This document shows positions 10,617-24,654 of a stretch of 64,000 bases of DNA, in pieces (the first letter of the stretch is position 1; each line of letters begins with the position of its first letter). Made by a program: the position numbers and the translations under genes. Source of the stretch: Adineta ricciae (lineage: Eukaryota > Rotifera > Eurotatoria > Adinetida > Adinetidae). The stretch lies in assembly GCA_905250025.1 (NCBI GenBank), contig CAJNOJ010000140.1:186001-250000 (forward strand). The letters are read 5' to 3'. Under the pieces are notes generated by a model. The model searched no databases. It was not told the origin of the DNA and saw only the letters and a program-made list of their open reading frames with translations.

Positions 10617-12390
10617 ATGGTTCAAACGTCAACAGACTCTCATGATGATGAGAAGCCAGTCCAAGCACAAGTGGACCATCCCACCGATAGTATCTCAACT
10701 GATTTCTACGCCTTATGTGATCAAAAAGAAAATCGTCCGCCTGAACCATCGGATTCTGATACGACTGAAATCGATAAGGGGATCTGTTCAACACCTGCAC
10801 CACGATCAAATCCGATAATCGCTTCGGACGAAAGTCGTGATGTGACAGAGGAAAGCTCTCAAAGATTATCAACGCTTCCTGTATCGTCAACTGTCGCTCC
10901 ATCATACGGAAGTCTACAAACCAGTCGTGAATCAGAACAAAGTATATATCGAATCAATCATATTGGAAATAAATTTTCCTTTCATTCAGGATCTGTCGTC
11001 CAAAAGAAGACGAAATGCCGTCGAAGTATGTTTGTTTTGCATATTCCAAGTTTCTCATAAATATAAAAAAATTCGGCAATATCATTCGTGTTTAGCAATT
11101 CCATTAAAATATGGGATACCACCTACTGAATGTGAACCAAAGTGTAACAATTTATCTGACTGCGTGTAAGAATTGAAAATGAAACAAATTTACCGATATT
11201 TTTGATTCTTTTGCGTTTTTAGGGCAAAACTACTAAAGATCTCAATCCAATCTGAAGGATACTATCCGATCATGTTGGAACACATCCACATCATCAGGCA
11301 GTTCGACAAAGTTGACGATAGGGGATACTTTGGTTCAATCATATATTTTGTTTTACATGAATCTGCCAAAACTCGCATTGCCGCCAAAGTACGTATCGAT
11401 TTTGAAACCATTTCAAATTCTAATCAAGAGTATTTCTAGCGTGTTCCTTACAGTGAAAATAAAGACAAACTCTTGTCAATTCATGCGGAGCTGAGTGTAT
11501 TAGAAGCAACTCGAACAGATAAATCCGACTATATCGTTGGTTATTTTTGCACCTTGAGAGACTTCGTATGTATAGTCTTTCGTATATGTTCTTCTTGATC
11601 AACGCATATTTTGCTTCTTTTAAAGAAGTTCAACAGCGTTTATTTCTGCATGGAACAAATGGATACATCGCTGAAGAAGTTCAACGAAACCATGCATTCA
11701 AAGGTTAAGCTTACGTCACAGCAACTCGAACTTTTCGTACGGCGTTGTGCTTACAACGTGAGTCTCTTTACATTGCCTAAAGTATATCGTTATTTTTGTT
11801 TCATAATAGATAATCATGGGACTTGCCTTTTTGGAATCGAAAGGTTTTGTTCATCGAGATATTAAACCAGACAACATTCTGATTAACAGAAACTGTGCGA
11901 TCAAACTGGCAGATTTTGGTGTTAGCGGTCACTTAACCACTAATGAATATGAATTCGACAGCCGTGCCGGTACTAATTTGTATTGGCCGCCTGATGTTCA
12001 GCAATGTTCTACTCAAAGTGACATGTGGGCATTGGGTATAAGCCTACTTGAGATTATTCTCGGAAAACATCCGATCACTACCTGGCCACCTCCTCCGGCA
12101 GCTTCTGATATAAACACGTGGAAGCGTATAGTTCCAGAAACAATCTCAGATGATTTGAAAGAATTTCTCCTACAATTGTAAGTGTAAATCACTTATTGAT
12201 TTCAATCATAAACTAATAATAATTAAGGTTGAACAAGGAGGCTACGTTGCCACCTCCATCCTATGAGCACATCATTAGTACAACATTCATCGGTCGAATG
12301 TCTCCAGATCCGTCCGAGGATGAAATTGCTTTCGTCCGACAAGTAATTGAGACGAGTGAACAACGCTCATCTCCTAAAAACCGAGGGTGA
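10617..12390 (+). CDS. MAP-kinase-kinase-like protein kinase (STE7 group)
   Basis: Seven exons, 10617-11025, 11096-11165, 11223-11388, 11440-11565, 11626-11757, 11810-12177 and 12228-12390, join in frame to 477 aa. Residues 1-150 are Ser/Thr/Asp-rich and probably disordered. The kinase domain follows: a reduced glycine loop (RGYFGSI, 193-199), Lys215 in IAAK, alpha-C Glu232, HRDIKPDN (316-323) and ADFGVSG (335-341), the last being typical of MKKs. The P+1 region reads LYWPPD where APE is usual (PPD at 361-363). A PPSYEHI segment near the end matches the MKK C-lobe. Catalytic residues are all present, so activity is plausible despite the weak glycine loop. It should phosphorylate a MAP kinase in the cytosol. 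Introns are 50-70 bp. Confidence 0.8.
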
Positions 12391-13627
12391 CACAGTTTAA
12401 AAATGAACATTTCATTCTTGGACTATACTTTTGATGACGGTAAACATATAACAGCCATGCCATTATAATTAAATGCTGATACCCGATCGCTCTATCAATC
12501 CAGATGATAAAAAATTAATACAAAAAAAAATCAACACGCGCTCGCACACACATCGTGATGCTACGAAAAAAAAATTCTATTTCTTTTTCCGATTCTCAAA
12601 AAATGTACTATAGTATGTAATTATGTTTGTGCTAATGGATTTTCTGTCCACTTCATGCTCAAGGCATTAACCGCTTAAAAAATAAATATAAAAGCTATAT
12701 TAGATAGTAATTACGTCATTTTTACTACTTGATATACTTCCTCGTCGCCATCTATCGCTTCCTAATAACGATAATAAGTCATTTCGTTTCTATTCATCAC
12801 ATAATTATATATATTTACTTTGAGTAGATTGAATGGCGAATGTGATTTTTTATTGCTGTTCTATTCTTCTTGATTACACAGTGAAATAATGGTAATATAT
12901 TCTGATTGATATGCATAGATCAATCATTCTGAGTGATTTAAATTTCCTGTGAACCTATGACGGCATAGATGATGATGTTCTGAAAAGTATTCTGATTTTC
13001 TGGAGCTTCAAAGTGACAAATCGTATAAATGTGAATATTATATGTCGACGCGAATTTCAGTCATCGGAGAAGATAGATGGACAAGCAGTATGATTTTGAA
13101 AAAGAAATTGTCTAAAAATATCCTTCTGATTGTGGGAGAGAGAAGAAGTATGAACAAAATTCATTTCCTTTTCTCGTCTCTGACGTTAATAATATCTCGG
13201 ATTACGTCTTATAGATAAGATCAAGTGATTTAGTATTTGTTTCAAATCTATTCTTAAACTAGACAACCCGATGAAACTGAAAGATAAGTTCTATCAATAG
13301 AATTTATGAATAGACACGCATTATTCTGATTTAGAACAGTAACTATCGCTCAAAGCATAGACGTCATTTGTTTTTCAAGTGCCATTTATTCTCACATGTC
13401 GTGCAATAGTATTATTAGAGAAATGAAAAAGAAAAAAGAAGAGGGTGTACGCTCTTTATTACCACACAGTGAGAGAAAAGAAAAAATACTATGAAAAGTT
13501 CTATGACAACACTATTACATGAGTTTGATAGTTTGAAGGAAAAAAGAATATTCTATTCTGTTGTTATATGCATCGATAGAAATAGACGCGTCGTTACTTT
13601 TATTTATAAGCAAAGTCAAACTACAAA
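12391..13627. other. Intergenic, no gene seen
   Basis: AT-rich spacer of 1.2 kb. It should contain the kinase 3' UTR and the promoter of the coiled-coil gene. No coding or repeat signal was recognised. Confidence 0.45.
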
Positions 13628-14686
13628 ATGTCACTTGACCAGCAAATCCAACGTGAAAGTGAACGTTTTCAGATACTTTTCAATCGTTTATCGGAAACCA
13701 AATGGAGTGAAACAGCAATACCTGAAGCACAATCTCGTTTAATGGCATGCCAAGAACAAGCTCGTCGTGTTCAAGATAAGATTAATGCATTTAATTCAGC
13801 GGCTGACAAAGAACATAAACGCTTGCTTGATATAAAAGGTCATGGAGTTCGGCACGCTTGGTATAAAGTTCGTGGAACATTAGAGCAACGTGTCGATGAA
13901 CAGGAAAAAGTTTGGTTGAAAGAATTTGAAAAATGCAAAGAAGAAGAAGAACATTTGACGATCTTGAAAGGCGAAATACAATCTGCTCAGACATTTTTGC
14001 ATCAATGCCAAAGTGCTTATGATGAATATGTCAAAAGTAAGCGAGCATTAGATGGGCTTTTAGAACACTTCTTTTCGGGAAAAACACCATCATATCCTGA
14101 TGAAGATCGAATGGAACAGAATTTAAGAAATCAAGAGAAACATTTGGTTAATTTGCAAAATCACCAACGTCTTCTATTACATGTTGTTCAGCTGTTACAA
14201 CGAGCTCATCAGGCAGTTGCCATCTCTCGTCAGGCGTTGAATGAAGCACTGAATATGAATACGTTCGACATGTTTTCAAGTTCGTCGTTTGCAGATATGG
14301 CTGTAAGTTCTTGTCTAGCTAAAGCACGAAATGCTGCTGCACAAGCGCAACAATTACTTAATGAAGCACGACGTTTATATCCCAATATTCCACATATCGG
14401 TGAATTATACATAAAACAGGATAATCTCGTTTTTAATATCATGTTTGACAATATATTTACTGATATACACATGAGACAAACAATTCAAGAAGCAATGCAT
14501 CGAATTACACGCGCAGAGGGTATGCTGACCGGAATTTTAATGGCGATGAAAGAACAATTGGGAAGATGTGAAGCTGAATGTTTTCAAAAGAGTAATGAAG
14601 TAAAACGTCTGGCAATTGAGCATTTTACTACAAGAGTCACGATTGTCAAAAATATTATCGAACCGCCACCTCCATATCAATCGTAA
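13628..14686 (+). CDS. Coiled-coil protein ending in a PPxY motif
   Basis: A single exon encodes 352 aa without signal peptide or membrane helix. Most of the protein is predicted by eye to be long amphipathic helix, rich in Gln, Glu, Lys and Leu with heptad-like spacing (for example residues 30-130, 155-215 and 290-335). It ends in EPPPPYQS (345-352), a PPxY motif that could bind WW-domain proteins such as Nedd4-type ligases; the arrestin at 35.6-36.7 kb carries a PPSY near its end. Intronless helical proteins with a terminal PPxY occur in fungi, as far as I recall, so fungal origin is possible, but I cannot name the family. Function is unknown; a scaffold role is a guess. Confidence 0.65.
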   Translation: MSLDQQIQRESERFQILFNRLSETKWSETAIPEAQSRLMACQEQARRVQDKINAFNSAADKEHKRLLDIKGHGVRHAWYKVRGTLEQRVDEQEKVWLKEFEKCKEEEEHLTILKGEIQSAQTFLHQCQSAYDEYVKSKRALDGLLEHFFSGKTPSYPDEDRMEQNLRNQEKHLVNLQNHQRLLLHVVQLLQRAHQAVAISRQALNEALNMNTFDMFSSSSFADMAVSSCLAKARNAAAQAQQLLNEARRLYPNIPHIGELYIKQDNLVFNIMFDNIFTDIHMRQTIQEAMHRITRAEGMLTGILMAMKEQLGRCEAECFQKSNEVKRLAIEHFTTRVTIVKNIIEPPPPYQS

Positions 14687-15759
14687 CGGCATGAAATCCT
14701 GAAATAAGATGCCCTTAAAGTTCGCTTACGTTTGTTGTGATAGCATTATGAATGTTCACTTATATTTTATTCCTTGTGAAAAAAATGCAAGTTTTCTGAA
14801 TCAATCGCTATTTTCTTATGTTATTGTAACAGAAATTTGTGCTGTAACCCTTCTTTAACATTTCTGAACGTTTTATGGAACGCGATAATTCATCTTTACA
14901 AGATATTTCTACTCAATCAATCAGTATAATGCAATCGAATCTTCGTCAGTACATTACAAAAATGTGCTTATCGCGAGAGTGCCTAGAATGAAACGAACAT
15001 TTGAACAGGTTGTTTGTAGAGAAAATCTCACCTTGAAGATTCGTCTAAAATTAAAGTAGTAGTAATGTCAAGCCGCAAGTCTTCAAAGATTTTTGAGAGT
15101 CCATAACGCTTCTAGAGGGCAGCTTAAGCGTTTTTACACTTTTACTAGCAAATTAGATTACTAAATATTCTGGGGACTTATGACCTCAATAATTCCTGAA
15201 GTATTACGCTCGGAGCCGCCTGTTATCGCTAATAACCAGCCAACGGGTTCATTCTTAAAGAATATTTCGTCATATATATTATGTCAAGTGATGACATGAG
15301 ATGAAGCAAAGATTTTTTTAATCTCATTTCATCTCGTTCCTATCCCACGAGATACACGCTAAATAAGTTTTTTGTCCTATCGTGCATTTTAGCTATCAAT
15401 CGGATAGACATGAAAAAGTCTCTTTCAGCGCCTGATTACGCACAATACAGGTCAAAATTCAATTATTTAGTTTTTGCTCGTTGATGAAAGAATACTGAAT
15501 AAAAAAGGGCTCTGGACGCGATAATTAGGTCTATACAGTATCCATATCTTCGAGATGTTCTTACTCGTTATGTCAAAAATATAGTCAATATCATATAGAT
15601 ATCTCGACTAGAAACAAAATTCTGTTGTTCCAGATAATATATTTATACTATCTGTATTATGGGAAAATATTCTTCGTCACCTCTTTCTCGTTAGTTGATA
15701 TAAGGGCAGCATCACTCGCGTCGCTGTCGTCATTAAAGAAGAGCTTTATAACAAAAGAA
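14687..15759. other. Intergenic, no gene seen
   Basis: Spacer of about 1.1 kb. The frame of the next gene is open from 15625, but the signal peptide argues for the ATG at 15760. Nothing else was recognised. Confidence 0.4.
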
Positions 15760-18740
15760 ATGTCCGTTCGATACTGCAACCATTTACAATTCTTATTTGT
15801 AATTTGTGGCATCGTTTCATCAGTAAGAATGGTCCGTCCTTCATCTTTTCATGAGGACTCGACTATCATATATACTGACCGTTCAAACATGAGTATCGCT
15901 ATTCATCAACATGTACAAATCGAATATGAAATGCGTTATATTCATATTTCGCCATTGGCTTTACTTGATATCGATCAAATACTGGTATTGGACTCAGAAG
16001 TGACTCACCCATCGATCATGATTCCATTGACTCTTTATACTGATGAACAGATCCAATTTGTTCTAGAAGCGAATGAACGTCAATGTAAACATGTTTCAAC
16101 GAGTTGCTTGTTTTATCAAATCTCCATAGATACTATGCGAATTATATACAAAGACACATGGGATCATTCCAATGTTTTACATCCTTATCGTGGACATATT
16201 GATTTCATCCGACTTGAGCCGTTTACATTGTTACAAAAATGTCTAGTATTTGTTAATATTGGTTGTACATCAGAAGAAATTTGTTTAAAACTACGTCAAG
16301 AACTACTCCAATCCCGGAAGTCACTCGGCCTATATCTTGACTATTCTGTAAATAAGACCGAGCTGCAAGAAATCACAATTAATGATAACCATTTAAGATC
16401 AGAAAATATTCATATGTCAAAATTTGTTCTTCTATCGGATGTTGAACAACTGTTACAGAATCTTTTGAACGCTGCCAATGTGCACAGTAACTATACGCAT
16501 GTTTTATCACAGATTGATTTGTCTTCACTGAAAGAAACGTTGCAAAACAGTTTATTTGAAAAAACTGTGATTTTAAACGATGACAATAGCGAACAACAAT
16601 GGGACTCAGTCTATTGGCCCAATAGAACTATACTAAGACCAGATCGTGTTTGGAAATCATTGAAGAAAAAACCTTATTTCTACCTTTTCTGGAACAGAAT
16701 TGTGACGAATGAAACGACTACCGATACTTTGATGGATGACTATGTTCAAGGAGTGTACGATGAAGAAAGCTTTGATCTCTACACTAAATATCGTCATTTA
16801 TTTGAACTATGTCAAAGGATCTATACACACGAGAAGGTAATAATGCGGTCTATGTTGAAGCTGAAACCAGTGTTGGCGTATGAACTAAATCAAATAGCTA
16901 CGTCAAGATTTTGGGTCCATCAATCAGTGCATATGATCAAACGTGAACAAGTATATTCGGTGCCTATTCATATTATTTTACCATCACAAGAAGCACCAGC
17001 TGTAATAAATACAGTTTCTGGTAAGCTATATTATAGAGTTAAATTCTTTCGTTATATTTTATTTGCTTCCAGACGCGATGACGGGAACTACGGAATATTT
17101 AGGTGAAAATATACCTTTGCCAGAATATCAACCAATGGATCTAGAAGACAAAGACAACGATCCCTCTTTCGCTTTCACTCCAATCGAAATATCAACGACT
17201 TCATTGGAAAATACTTACACAACTGTTGTTGATCAAGAAGCATCAACGTCATCTATGATGTCCACGATGTTTGACGGTAGGACAATTTAGATCCCAAATA
17301 CTTTCATAGATCAGTTGTATGTTTCAAAATTGTAAAAAAGCGAAATATGTTGACGTCGGCTAGCTTCGATTTTTCTTTCACATGGACAACTAAGAATGTT
17401 TCACTTGACAGAATGAGACAGATGTTTGGAAGTGTTGATAACGAATTATTCTTCTATCATCTGAACTAAAGTAGGCACAATGCATCCGACGACAATGACA
17501 TCAGATACAACTGAGTCACCGATAACGACTACGGATATCATTGAATCAACGACAGAAACTTTACCACTTGGCAATGCAGGTAAGACTGAATGAAGACATC
17601 GTTTTCTAAGAAACTGACAGACACGATGAGTAATGAATTTCGTCTATGGCTCGAAAATAGTATGATAATTGATTGTTGAGATGAACTTGACGTTGTGTTC
17701 TTTCACAGGATTTGACCGAGATATAATTTGTGGAAACAATTACGAAAATATAACAGGACAATAACAAACCATTGAGGATGAAAAATATGTTCTCAATCAG
17801 ATTCCTATACAATGGAATAAATTTACTCTTATATATACGTTTCTGTTTGGCTAGTATTAAAAACAATCCCTGACAATACACGTATTGCTCTGTACTGTCC
17901 CGGAGAAAAATTTCGTGTTCTCTCCGCAATTTATCAATCCACCTCAAATGCTTCGTTTTGCTCAGAAGACGTTACGAATACTGTCAGACAACTATGTCCA
18001 GACACATGGTACTGCGTAGTGGCTGCTGATAAGACGCTCTCGAATGGAATCAAATGCAGCTACGTTGAAAAACAACTTCATATCGTCTATACATGTGATG
18101 TTGACCGATGTAAGCTTTTCATTCGTTCTTAGAAAACATAGCATAACATACTTTTTATCATTTTAAGATGTGTTCGGGCCGGTGCTAATCGATCAAGACT
18201 CTTCGGGTTACGATATTTACATAAGTGAGTTTTTTAAATAACAAGCAGCTTAGTTTTGCGAAGACGAGCATCTCTCCATTATGAAATCACGAAACTAATA
18301 TCAAATATATAAAGCATAGCGCTTAATTCGAACGTTTACGCTACGATAAAAACTCCGTTGATATACAAACATCTAGAAAATACGAAATGAAAACTGACCT
18401 TTGATCATCAGTCAGTTGAATAGTTTAAATTAAATCAAGAAAGGCAAACTCGGCTATTCACAGAGTCTTTTCTACGAAATCAAAATACTGTAATCTCTGA
18501 GTCATAGACTACTTTCCTTAATGCTGTCCTTTTTTTATTATAGATGACGAGCATCATATAGACGACGTTGAATCAATCGAAGCCTGTGGTATGCGCTGTC
18601 TTGAAACAGATCGATGTGTTGGTGTTGTCTACGCCCCACAGGGAAATCGATGTTGGTTAAAACATACAATAGTATCCCGTATACTAGTGAGAAATAGAAA
18701 TTCCATGTCGGTTTACCATCCTCAACGATATCCTGATTAA
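15760..18740 (+). CDS. Secreted mucin-like protein with SUEL lectin and PAN/apple domains
   Basis: Six exons, 15760-17020, 17073-17276, 17475-17579, 17855-18109, 18168-18224 and 18544-18740, join (all phase 1) to 692 aa. The chosen ATG starts a signal peptide (LQFLFVICGIVSS). Residues 25-420 form a large region I do not recognise. Residues 425-523 are Thr/Ser-rich, mucin-like linker. Residues 527-608 match the SUEL (galactose/rhamnose-binding lectin) pattern: ALYCPGEKFRV, CSEDV, CPDTWYCVVAA and VYTC. Residues 612-685 form a PAN/apple-type domain with GPVLIDQD, ACGMRCLETDRCVGVVY and CWLKH. All-phase-1 introns around the C-terminal modules are typical of shuffled extracellular domains. It should bind glycans outside the cell. 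Introns 2, 3 and 5 are long (about 200-320 bp), so an extra linker exon could be missing. Confidence 0.7.
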
Positions 18741-19080
18741 ATCATCGGCAATGAATATCAATAATGACATTTTAACTGATAATCTTTTTCTCTTCTACAT
18801 TTACAAAATCATGAGTTGAACTATGAAAAGCTTGTAGAGAATAGTTATCGTACAAAAGACATCTGTAAGATGTGTAGCGATCGCTTTTGAATAATTATTA
18901 CACATTTATTTCAGTTTTGTTAAAATATTATTTTGCGCATGCTTTTATCAATTATCATAAAATGAACTGATATCGAATAGAAATCATATATTACCAAAAC
19001 TATTCCACGAAAGCTATGTAGAATTTGCAACGGATTAGATAGAAATTAATTTAGGGGAAATAGTATGTAGTGTCATTGAT
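18741..19080. other. Convergent intergenic spacer
   Basis: Short AT-rich spacer between two convergent genes. It should hold both 3' ends. Nothing else seen. Confidence 0.5.
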
Positions 19081-20973
<1,893 letters not shown>

Positions 20974-21490
20974 CGTCAAACAGCAAACTAGTTCTCGATA
21001 TTTATTTGCGTCTCTTTTATAATATATGATAATAACTAAGGTACTTTATTTATCACAATGCTTCGATAAGCAACCAGCAGTCGCGTATGTTAGAACTTCA
21101 CAACATGTTCCTTTCACTTGTGAAATTTAATGTGTCTTCTGTGTTCTCGTCATTCTAACCCAGTTTTTTGTGGTAAATAAAGCACAACCTTTTCTATTCG
21201 AAAACTTAAGATATGAAGATATAGATATTGAAATATGTTGAGTGTATCAGGGAGACAGCTACCGTTCTACTTACGTATTTATATTTTTTCATCAATATGA
21301 TGAAAAATAAATATGGAACACGTGCCGATGCAGAAAAGAAACAGAACAGCTTCTTTTACACTTACACGGCAACGTTGCGTCAGTGCTGTATATGACGATT
21401 TAGTAGATTTTCTTGCAAAGTCAATATAGTAAATAGAAGGTGAATCTTCTTGTTATTTTAATCGTTTATTCCTGCATTTAGAAGATAGTC
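20974..21490. other. Divergent promoter region
   Basis: About 500 bp between divergent genes for the esterase (-) and the ATP-grasp protein (+). No coding signal was seen. Confidence 0.5.
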
Positions 21491-22667
21491 ATGCTTAATT
21501 CTTGTACCAATTCAGCGACGAATGATGACCAACCTGAGGAAAAGTATGTTTTGCATGTATTTTGCAATGTATCGAGCAGTTGAATGAGAAAGATTAAAAC
21601 TTTTCTCCTAGGAGATCTTTCGATACAGTTCAGCCCACTCTGTCTAATATGGAAACACCTACAATAGTTATTCTAACACCAGCCGCCGATGACCCTATGT
21701 TTGCAGACTTTTGGCAATTTAATTTCAATCAGTTAAGTTGCAAGTTTGCTGAATTTGATATACGTGTCATAGGAGCACCATGGATGACAACACCCTTAGC
21801 ATCTGATCGATCCCGTTCATTTATTTACATCGCTAATCTGGCATGGGGTTACCACTATCAACCCGACCGTTGGAAGGCATGGCTTCGTGATTGGCCCAAA
21901 GATATTAGCCTGATCAATTCACCATCGTTACTTCTATGGAATACGCAAAAAACATATTTGCAACATTTACAAAAAGCTGGAGTTCGAACGATTCCTACAT
22001 TATATGTTGAACATGTGAACGAAGAAGTATTAATCGATGCAGCGAAACACTTCAATGTATCTGATTTAATTGTTAAGCAACAGATATCCGCATGTAGTTT
22101 CAATATTTTACGTATACTAGTTGGTAGTGATGACTTTGCGTCTGCACCAAGTAAAAGATTACATTTCTAAACGCGAGCTAACTACTATCAAATATTCATT
22201 CGGTTTTCTCGATCATAGGATCAATGTGTCCTGCAGAAGCTGTTGCTGAACTCACACGTTTAGACGCTATTCATTCTCCAATGATGATACAACCGTTTAT
22301 GCCCAGCATTGTTCAGGAGGGTGAAATATCTGTATTTATGTTCAATGGAAAAGTTAGTCATGGCATTAGAAGCAACACACAGCCCGACGATTATCGGGTA
22401 CAATTCGAACACGGTGGAGTGACAACTGCACAAAAAGAACTTTCAACTGAAATGCTGGAACTGGCTCATGCTGCCATCAACGCTTGTCCCGAGCTACCTG
22501 TGTATGCACGTATCGATATGATACGTGATGTTTCAACAGGACTTTTCTGTATCATTGAAGTGGAACTCATCGAACCCAATCTCTTTTTAGAACATGCGCC
22601 TGATGGCGGTACATCATTTGCACGCGCTATTTTACATGCTAGTGGTTTATTAAATTACAATGAGTAA
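21491..22667 (+). CDS. ATP-grasp domain protein, bacterial type
   Basis: Three exons, 21491-21543, 21612-22150 and 22219-22667, join to 346 aa; both introns are 68 bp. The product has no signal peptide. The N-terminal part (TIVILTPAADDPMFADF) is a preATP-grasp-like fold. The central part has DLIVKQQISACSFN, where the ATP-binding lysine is expected. The C-terminal half has MIQPFMPSIVQEGEISVF, VQFEHGGV, YARIDM and IIEVELIEPNLF; the last holds the acidic metal-binding residues and an Asn. This matches a group of bacterial RimK/glutathione-synthetase-like ATP-grasp proteins that probably join a carboxylate to an amine. The substrate is unknown. The bacterial-like sequence with rotifer-sized introns suggests an old horizontal transfer (inference). 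Confidence 0.8.
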
Positions 22668-23172
22668 AATAAACAATCCCGAGAATCTGAAGTAAAGGCA
22701 CATCAGTATATGTGTTTGCAACAAAAACAGATGAATGTTACGTCACAAAAATTCTCATTTGAGATAGAAAAGGACATAGTTCCAGTATATGTGACAATCG
22801 ATATGATTAATATATTGACTGTTGGAGTTCAGGCAAAGACAAAGGAAAGATACTATAATCTATATTTATTAACATTGAGATTTCATCTGATTTATTAATC
22901 TTGAGGAAAAAGAAACGAAGCTTAAAGCTCGTGACAGACAGGTATTTTGCTTCCATAAATAAGGATCAAGATAATACAGAAAGAAAACTTATTAGTAAGA
23001 TACACTTATTACAATGGATACAGTAGAGAGATTATATTTTGTTCAGCTATTGTAGCTTCTATCGTTTAACTTCGTTCGAGTGCTCTTATGATGAGTTCAG
23101 TGACATAGGTTTGGATTTAAAGTATGTCTGTTATCCTGTGAATGTAGTATATCGTTTTCATTCTGATATAGT
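22668..23172. other. Intergenic, no gene seen
   Basis: Spacer with a short open frame at 22710-22898 that has no support. It is bounded on the right by the LINE relic. Confidence 0.4.
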
Positions 23173-24060
23173 TCAACAATACTCAAGCGTTGCCGGAATA
23201 TTGTTGTTTCTCCTTTGATATTGACTATCATTATTTAAGAGCTCCGAAAAACATTCATGCTCTTTTATTTCTTCAATGTTTAAAATAGGGTTGATTTCAC
23301 AAATCTTCGAATCCATCGTCGCATCTGTTGAGACCTTGTATTTAGATAAGAATTTATAAGTTAATTCATCTAACTTTCTGACGAGCACAATCAATTGCTG
23401 ATTTTTAATCTTTTTTCTTGATTTTCGTACTTTGGACATTCTTCAAATGCAGAGCTGTGTTGCTCTTGTCAATTAGAACCTTTAGGTGGTTGTTGCCTTT
23501 TATCACAAACATTAAATCGATTGGGTTCAGTACAGTGAGAACAGATGTGAATTTCGTGCTTACAATATTTTACTATGTCGCTAGAACGGTAACACAAATG
23601 ACATTGTTGGTAATTCGCTTTTTTTATTTTACATTTTCTGCAGGAAAATGCATATGATTAATTTGTAGACCAAATTTAGTAAACGTACCGCAATTTCTGG
23701 CATCATTAAAAGTAATTTTAATAGTTGGTACGGTCCTATTTTGTTCCTTTGTTTACTAATCGTTCTACTTGATTGACTTTATGGCCATTTCGAGCTAAAG
23801 CATTTTGAATATCACCAAGGGCGATATTTTTTTCTGTATTTATCTTTTAAATTCGTTGTGTTGAACGTAGAATGAAAACGCTCGCAGTATCGAATTATTT
23901 TCCCCTAGGTAACCCAGTGAATAACACATTAAATGAGAGTATAGTTGAAGAGTATATGGTAAAGTTTTTAACTTCGTGTTCAGTGTTGGAGACTTTCTGT
24001 TTGGATTCAATTGTTGTTTATTGACGGGTGTCGCTGATGATTTAGTAAGAGCCAGTACTT
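23173..24060 (-). mobile_element. Decayed non-LTR retrotransposon ORF1 (gag-like) relic
   Basis: Reading the minus strand across frames gives pieces in the order of a LINE ORF1: a helical part (ALGDIQNALARNGHKVNQVE), an RRM-like strand set (VPTIKITFNDARNCGTFTKF, then LQINHMHFPAE) and a Cys-rich zinc-knuckle module (CRKCK, QCHLC, KYCKHEIHICSHC), ending in a basic helical tail open at 23439-23173. The pieces lie in at least three frames and contain stops, so the copy is dead. No reverse transcriptase was found nearby. The boundaries are approximate. Assignment rests on order and motif spacing, not on a search. Confidence 0.5.
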
Positions 24061-24654
24061 TTTAGCTTGCTACTTTTCATGACTGTAGTAAATCGAATAT
24101 TTGTTATTATCGTTTGATTATTCATATTGATCAGACTAGATTTAATCGAGCGGCTAACGTCAACTGAAAGGACACGCGATTTGTTAATGCGCACGTGAAA
24201 TAAAACGACGTAATTGAAAGATGAAAGAAGAAAGATGAAGAGAACGTACCTAATCAATAGCTATGTAGAACCAATGTGATATTTATTGATTGAAACGTTG
24301 CATACGCATAGTTTGCTTTCATCGATTAGCGAGAAAAGCATAATATCATCAACCCTCAAAGCTTATGATTATCATTCTATAGTTCGTTGATGTCTGAATT
24401 TTATTCTGTTCATTCAAAATTGAGTGGCATACACATGCCTGACTATATCATAAGATTCCATATCCATTTCATCCATATTCTCTTTATTTTAATTATATCT
24501 CTACAAAAAACCATACTAGATATGAACAGTTTTCACTATGATATCACTAAGATCAGTATGAATACTCATGTATATTATCCATTATCGTTATGTAATGGGC
24601 TTTTTTCTGATAAGAAAAAAAAGGAACAGCGGAAGAAGCTCACATGAAACATGA
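24061..24654. other. Intergenic, no gene seen
   Basis: AT-rich spacer. Short open frames at 24042-24257 (-) and 24387-24647 (+) show no motif. Confidence 0.4.
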
